A DNA stretch of 9,362 bases from an uncultured bacterium (GTDB taxonomy: Bacteria > Actinomycetota > Coriobacteriia > Coriobacteriales > Coriobacteriaceae). Where the stretch lies: the NCBI GenBank assembly GCA_905215225.1, contig CAJMPM010000050.1:1-9362 (forward strand), in the 5' to 3' direction. This document shows, piece after piece, positions 6,620-9,362 of the stretch. Position 1 is the stretch's first letter. Each line of letters starts with the position of its first letter. The position numbers and the translations under genes are program-made. Below the pieces are notes generated by a model that was not told the DNA's origin, made no database searches, and saw nothing but the letters and a program-made list of their open reading frames with translations.

Positions 6620-6660
6620 CGAGCGTGGATTATCGGACACGCGAGCGTGGATTTTCGGAC
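6620..6660 (+). repeat. Two tandem satellite half-units of repeat copy 2
   Basis: Two units of the form CGAGCGTGGATTWTCGGAC start at 6620 and 6642, offset by 22 bp. They differ at one base in the AT-rich middle. Both point in the same direction as the left arm of the hairpin that follows. A 10-nt AT-rich spacer (GTTTACAAAT) separates the second unit from the hairpin. Confidence 0.8.
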
Positions 6661-6671
6661 GTTTACAAATC

Positions 6672-6742
6672 GAGCGTGGATAATCTCCCACTTTTGGCTT
6701 GAAACTAGGCTCAAAACGGGAGATTATCCACGCTCATTTTTT
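6672..6742 (+). repeat. Palindromic repeat, copy 2, with T-tract (probable metA terminator)
   Basis: The arms GAGCGTGGATAATCTCCC (6672-6689) and its exact complement (6718-6735) enclose a 28-nt loop. TTT/AAA and GGC/GCT pairs can extend the stem inward. Directly after the right arm come one A and six Ts (6737-6742). On the plus strand this copy therefore has the form of an intrinsic terminator for metA, though the 28-nt loop is long. A small hairpin, GGCAT/ATGCC, follows at 6744-6757. Confidence 0.85.
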
Positions 6743-6757
6743 AGGCATGTAGATGCC

Positions 6758-6884
6758 GATGGCTCGGCTAAGAGACGGTGCGTGCAGAGGCAAGTTCGCA
6801 TTTGGCGTGGTCTTGAATCTCGACGGGTTTTTCTTTCTGATAATCCGATGGACCAAGGCGCCAAATTATGGAGACGGGGACCTC
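6758..6884. other. Non-coding stretch between repeat copy 2 and the promoter
   Basis: I see no gene with a ribosome binding site and no strong structure here. GCATTTGGCG near 6799 partly resembles the AGCATTTGGTCAG boxes found further downstream and could be a degenerate third site, but this is weak. Confidence 0.4.
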
Positions 6885-6913
6885 TCGACAACCACCCTAC
6901 CTGCAGATATAAG
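6885..6913 (+). promoter_or_regulatory. Promoter of the AbiEi-like gene
   Basis: TCGACA (6885-6890), a 17-nt spacer and TATAAG (6908-6913) each match the sigma-70 consensus at five of six positions. Transcription would start near 6920, leaving a leader of about 113 nt that contains the paired direct repeats. Confidence 0.55.
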
Positions 6914-6942
6914 TCATCAGCCTAAAACGCCCAAAACCGTCA

Positions 6943-6977
6943 AGCATTTGGTCAGCGCCTGGACAGCATTTGGTCAG
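6943..6977 (+). promoter_or_regulatory. 13-bp direct repeats upstream of the AbiEi-like gene, candidate operators
   Basis: AGCATTTGGTCAG occurs identically at 6943-6955 and 6965-6977, a period of 22 bp or about two helical turns. In addition, AAACCGTC occurs at 6934-6941 and again at 6988-6995, flanking the pair. Sites this close to the start of a gene for a winged-helix protein suggest autoregulation, which is common among AbiEi-type antitoxins. This link is inferred. Confidence 0.5.
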
Positions 6978-7032
6978 ACTTCGCATGAAACCGTCTGGTA
7001 CGTTTGCGCCGTTCCAAGAGTTGGGAGGCGAC

Positions 7033-7995
7033 ATGGGAAACATGACGGCGAATCAAAGGCTTACAAGTCACATTAAAGCATGCGAACAGCAGATGAGCTG
7101 CGTGTACGCACGCACGACGGCGGAGGCAAAGCAGATTGAGCGGCGGGTGGCGGCGGGAAGTCTAGAGGCGGTCATGCCGGGGCTGTATGCGCGTCCGGAT
7201 TATTGGTCCGAGCTCAAGTTTCGGCAGCGTTATCTGCATCGGGTGCGGGCCCTTGCGCAAAAGCATCCCGACTGGACGTTTTGCTCCTATACGGCGGCTG
7301 TTATCTATGGCCTTTCGGTTTCGCATGCCAATTTGGCGCACATCCATATCGCTGCGGCGCCGGCGCAATCGACGACGCCCGGCTCTCAGGTGATTCGCCA
7401 TCGTTATGCTCGTCAAGCACGGGCAATCCAGATGGATATTGCCGTGACCGATATCGATCAAACGATTACGGATTGCCTGGTCGATGCGTCGTTTGTCGAG
7501 GGACTGATCATTGCGGACTCGGCGCTTCATGAGCAGCTGTTGTCGAAGGAGCATCTCGTTGAGGCAATCAACAAGCTTGGCTTAAATCGTCGCGGTGTTG
7601 TGACGGCGCGAAGTGTTGCGCGGTGTGCCGATGGCCTATCGGAAAGCGGTGGCGAGTCCAAAGCGCGTGCTCTGATGATTGAGCGCGGCTGGCAGACGCC
7701 GGAGCTGCAAGTTGAGCTGTTCGACCCGGTTGAGACGGGGCGGCAGTATCGAGTTTACTACTTGTGGCGTGTGGGCGACCGGCTGATTATCGGGGAGTTC
7801 GACGGATTCGTTAAAAGCGAGAAGGCGGCGGAGGAGGGCAAGCTCGCGAAGGCGCAGTTTGATGAGCGCCAGCGCGAGTCGAGGCTTTCGCTGCTTGATA
7901 ACTGCAAGATCGTGCGCTTGTGCTGGGATGATTTGAGGGACCCGTCAAAGCTCGATCGCAAACTCAAAGTTGCCGGCGTGCCGCGTGCGTGTTGA
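7033..7995 (+). CDS. AbiEi-like winged-helix protein with DUF559-like C-terminal domain
   Basis: A 320-residue protein without close functional assignment. The N-terminal part (about 22-110) resembles AbiEi-type antitoxin/regulator proteins: a winged-helix segment with ARTTAEAKQIERRVAAGSLEAVMPGLYARP, then FCSYTAAVIYGL. The C-terminal part (about 205-310) resembles DUF559/Vsr-like PD-(D/E)xK folds: GGESKAR with Glu208, a strand YRVYYLW, GEFDGFVK with Glu255, Asp257 and Lys261, and DERQRESRL. In the active family I recall, the strand reads roughly RVDFxW; here Tyr replaces the Asp, so catalysis is doubtful. No AbiEii toxin neighbour is present. The start at 7033 has GGGAGG 4 nt upstream. ATG at 7042 is an alternative, and the frame is open upstream to a TTG at 6970. 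The gene lies between two same-direction copies of the palindromic repeat. Confidence 0.8.
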   Translation: MGNMTANQRLTSHIKACEQQMSCVYARTTAEAKQIERRVAAGSLEAVMPGLYARPDYWSELKFRQRYLHRVRALAQKHPDWTFCSYTAAVIYGLSVSHANLAHIHIAAAPAQSTTPGSQVIRHRYARQARAIQMDIAVTDIDQTITDCLVDASFVEGLIIADSALHEQLLSKEHLVEAINKLGLNRRGVVTARSVARCADGLSESGGESKARALMIERGWQTPELQVELFDPVETGRQYRVYYLWRVGDRLIIGEFDGFVKSEKAAEEGKLAKAQFDERQRESRLSLLDNCKIVRLCWDDLRDPSKLDRKLKVAGVPRAC

Positions 7996-8020
7996 GGCGG
8001 TTGCAGGACGTTGAGCCGCA

Positions 8021-8038
8021 CGAGCGTGGAAATCCGGA
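8021..8038 (+). repeat. Satellite half-unit of repeat copy 3
   Basis: CGAGCGTGGAAATCCGGAC, with the next hairpin arm offset by exactly 22 bp (GAGCGTGG at 8022 and 8044). It matches the units before copy 2 except within the AT-rich middle. Confidence 0.75.
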
Positions 8039-8043
8039 CACAC

Positions 8044-8107
8044 GAGCGTGGATAATCTCCCACTTTTGGCTCGTAAGGGGGCTCAAAGCGGGAGATTTTC
8101 CACGCTC
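8044..8107. repeat. Palindromic repeat, copy 3 (hairpin core)
   Basis: The left arm GAGCGTGGATAATCTCCC (8044-8061) pairs with 8090-8107 at 17 of 18 positions (TTTTCC instead of TTATCC). The loop is again 28 nt. Copy 3 shares about 60 of 67 bases with copy 2, including 29 identical bases from 8043. It fills the gap between two convergent genes (AbiEi-like and cyclo-ligase) and may serve to end both transcripts, but neither side has a T-run. Confidence 0.88.
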
Positions 8108-8133
8108 ATCTTGCGGGTGCGATACAGCGGCGA

Positions 8134-8730
8134 TCAGGCGCTGATGATGTGGGGCAGCGGCAGGTCGTGGGCGTCGGTGGGAACGTGGTCGACACGCTGC
8201 TCGTCAAAGGCGATGCCGATGATTTGACATGCGGGCGAGAGCGTGGGCAGGTAGCGATCATAGCAGCCGCCGCCGTAGCCCAGGCGCGCGCCGGCGCGGT
8301 CGAAGGCTACGAGTGGCACGATGGCCATGTCGAGGGCCTCGGCAGGCACGATAGGGAAGCGGTCGCTGTCGATGTCCATGGCCGCGAAGGTCCGCGTGGG
8401 GTGGGCGATAAACGGAGCCGAGGACGCATCGCCGGCGGCAACTGCCCGCATGCACATGCGCTGGCTGCATGCGGCGGCGTCGCTTGCCGAGAACATGCAC
8501 GGATAGGCCACGCGCCAGCCGCGTTTGGCGGCCGCCGCGGCAAACGCGGCAGGATTGACTTCGGAACCCATCGCGGCATAGACGGCAACGGTGTGCGGTG
8601 CCGCGGGATCCGAGCGACCCAGTCGCTCAACAAGCCGCGCACAGATAACGGCAGACTTCGCCGCCCGCACATCCAAATCAAGAGCATCGCGCCGGGCAAT
8701 CACCGCCCGTCGCAGCTCAACCTTGTCCAT
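8134..8730 (-). CDS. 5-formyltetrahydrofolate cyclo-ligase
   Basis: This enzyme (YgfA / MTHFS family) uses ATP to convert 5-formyl-THF to 5,10-methenyl-THF, returning an inhibitory folate to the one-carbon pool in the cytoplasm. The 198-residue product has the family's size. It begins with the basic helix MDKVELRRAVIARRDAL, carries GSEVNP at 55-60, and near the C-terminus has the ATP/phosphate-binding motif LGYGGGCYDRYLP (150-162; the usual form is GYGGGYYDR). The frame extends to an ATG at 8757. The ATG at 8730 is preferred because AGAGGAGG lies 5 nt upstream and the longer form would overlap the palindrome at 8747-8785. A terminator separates it from the upstream M16 gene, so it has its own promoter, which I could not place. 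Confidence 0.93.
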   Translation of the reverse strand: MDKVELRRAVIARRDALDLDVRAAKSAVICARLVERLGRSDPAAPHTVAVYAAMGSEVNPAAFAAAAAKRGWRVAYPCMFSASDAAACSQRMCMRAVAAGDASSAPFIAHPTRTFAAMDIDSDRFPIVPAEALDMAIVPLVAFDRAGARLGYGGGCYDRYLPTLSPACQIIGIAFDEQRVDHVPTDAHDLPLPHIISA

Positions 8731-8746
8731 CCCAACCTCCTCTAGC

Positions 8747-8785
8747 AAACCTGCCAAAAAGGGACAGGTTTATTTTGGCAGGTTT
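8747..8785. repeat. 13-bp perfect inverted repeat in the cyclo-ligase leader
   Basis: AAACCTGCCAAAA (8747-8759) is exactly complementary to 8773-8785, with a 13-nt loop AGGGACAGGTTTA. It ends a few bases upstream of the cyclo-ligase Shine-Dalgarno sequence. In RNA it would be a hairpin next to the ribosome binding site; in DNA it could be an operator or a separate small repeat family. Confidence 0.8.
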
Positions 8786-8812
8786 TATCTGGGCAAACGC
8801 GATAAAGACGGC

Positions 8813-8852
8813 AAAACCACCACGAAGGTGCTGTCTCCTTTGTGGTGGTTTT
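8813..8852 (-). terminator. Strong, bidirectional-looking terminator of the M16 gene
   Basis: A 16-bp stem (8813-8828 with 8837-8852, one G-T pair) with an 8-nt loop. The outer part is AAAACCACCAC / GTGGTGGTTTT, so both strands end in TTTT. On the minus strand it directly follows the M16 peptidase stop codon and should end that transcript. Confidence 0.9.
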
Positions 8853-8864
8853 GATTGCCGTGCC

Positions 8865-9362
8865 TTAGCCCAGCAGGTCGACTACGTTAAAGCCGGCGTT
8901 ACTCTTGGCGATGACTTCGCGGCCGCCAAAGACGCAGGTGGGCGACTCGGCTGCGATGCGCGTCACGTCGGCGCCGAGCGAGCGCAGCTTACCGGGCGTG
9001 GCGGCGAGCATCTGGGCGCGGCGCTCCTCGCGTGCATGTGGATCGAGCCCGGCCAGGTAGGTCGTGTTGCGGCGCTTGGTGAGCGCGTACGGCTTCACCG
9101 GCGCGTCCATGCCGCTCACGCAGCTCACGATAAAGCCCTCAAAGGCGGCCTCGTCGGGCTCAAAGCTGCCGAGCCATTCACCTGCGCGCACCACGCGCTC
9201 AATCGAGGGGTCGATTGCCGGGTCGCGGTAGGTGTAGAACGCCGCCTGGCGCTCGCCGGCTGCGCGGAATCCGCAGCCGTACGCGCCGCCCTTCACGCGG
9301 ATCTCGTTCCACAGGTAGTCGTAGGAGAGCGCGTTGGCAGCCACGGCCCAGGCGCCTGTCAC
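8865..9362 (-). CDS. M16-family metallopeptidase, C-terminal part (cut by window edge)
   Basis: Only the last 165 or so residues are in the window; the frame stays open to the edge and the true start lies outside. The segment LWNEIRVKGGAYGCGF is typical of the last domain of M16 peptidases, closest to the large M16C/PreP-like (presequence protease) type that degrades small peptides. The zinc-binding HxxEH motif belongs to the N-terminal domain and cannot be seen. The remaining sequence includes SFEPDEAAFEGFIVSCVSGMDAP and RRNTTYLAGL, which fit the helical part of this domain. The GTG at the very edge should not be taken as a start codon. The stop codon lies 13 bp from the terminator. Confidence 0.85.
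   Translation of the reverse strand: MTGAWAVAANALSYDYLWNEIRVKGGAYGCGFRAAGERQAAFYTYRDPAIDPSIERVVRAGEWLGSFEPDEAAFEGFIVSCVSGMDAPVKPYALTKRRNTTYLAGLDPHAREERRAQMLAATPGKLRSLGADVTRIAAESPTCVFGGREVIAKSNAGFNVVDLLG

Noticed and set aside
6620..6735. Possible CRISPR-like array from the repeated GAGCGTGGA units
   Set aside because: Units are short, unevenly spaced (22 and 29 bp), partly inverted, and the intervening sequence is not unique spacer-like. There are no cas genes.
6753..7076. A 107-codon frame upstream of and overlapping the AbiEi-like gene
   Set aside because: No ribosome binding site, overlaps the promoter and direct repeats, and the composition is not protein-like.
7033..8730. A complete type IV toxin-antitoxin pair
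   Set aside because: The downstream gene is a convergent folate enzyme and no AbiEii-type nucleotidyltransferase is present, so no toxin can be claimed.
9360..9362. GTG as a start codon for the M16 fragment
   Set aside because: The frame is open to the window edge and the family is far longer, so this codon is internal.

Overview
The window looks like a chromosomal segment of a high-GC gut actinobacterium of the class Coriobacteriia, most likely Collinsella. This is inferred from codon usage, the short intergenic regions and the protein types, not from any database match. Seven protein genes are visible. Six are complete and one is cut by the right edge.

Layout from left to right. (1) Positions 1-217 hold a palindromic repeat and the leader of recQ. 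(2) On the plus strand lie recQ (218-2197, DNA helicase) and, 2 bp later, a GntR/HutC-type regulator (2200-2955). After a promoter region comes a SIS-domain sugar-phosphate deglycase resembling FrlB (3100-4068) with its terminator. The regulator probably controls the deglycase: the gap between them holds an extended -10 promoter bracketed by three copies of ATAGAAC. (3) The gap 4069-4461 contains the deglycase terminator, an imperfect inverted repeat with two 57-bp arms (4180-4347), and the terminator of the next gene. (4) An L-lactate / L-2-hydroxyacid dehydrogenase runs on the minus strand (4462-5439), divergent from metA (5651-6577). MetA carries the Glu111 signature of homoserine O-acetyltransferases. 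(5) A lone AbiEi-like / DUF559-like gene (7033-7995) sits between two directly oriented copies of the palindromic repeat (6620-6742 and 8021-8109). It has its own promoter and a pair of 13-bp direct repeats upstream. (6) On the minus strand are a 5-formyltetrahydrofolate cyclo-ligase (8134-8730), a strong terminator (8813-8852), and the 3' end of an M16 peptidase (8865 to the edge).

The main unexplained structure is a repeat family seen three times. Each core has two 18-20 bp arms around a loop of exactly 28 nt with conserved bases. Each core is accompanied by one or two extra copies of the arm's outer motif GAGCGTGGA. The 9-mer occurs ten times in 9.4 kb, always between genes. Two copies bracket the AbiEi/DUF559-like gene, whose nuclease-like domain seems to lack one acidic residue. 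No CRISPR array, tRNA, rRNA, transposase or riboswitch was recognised.
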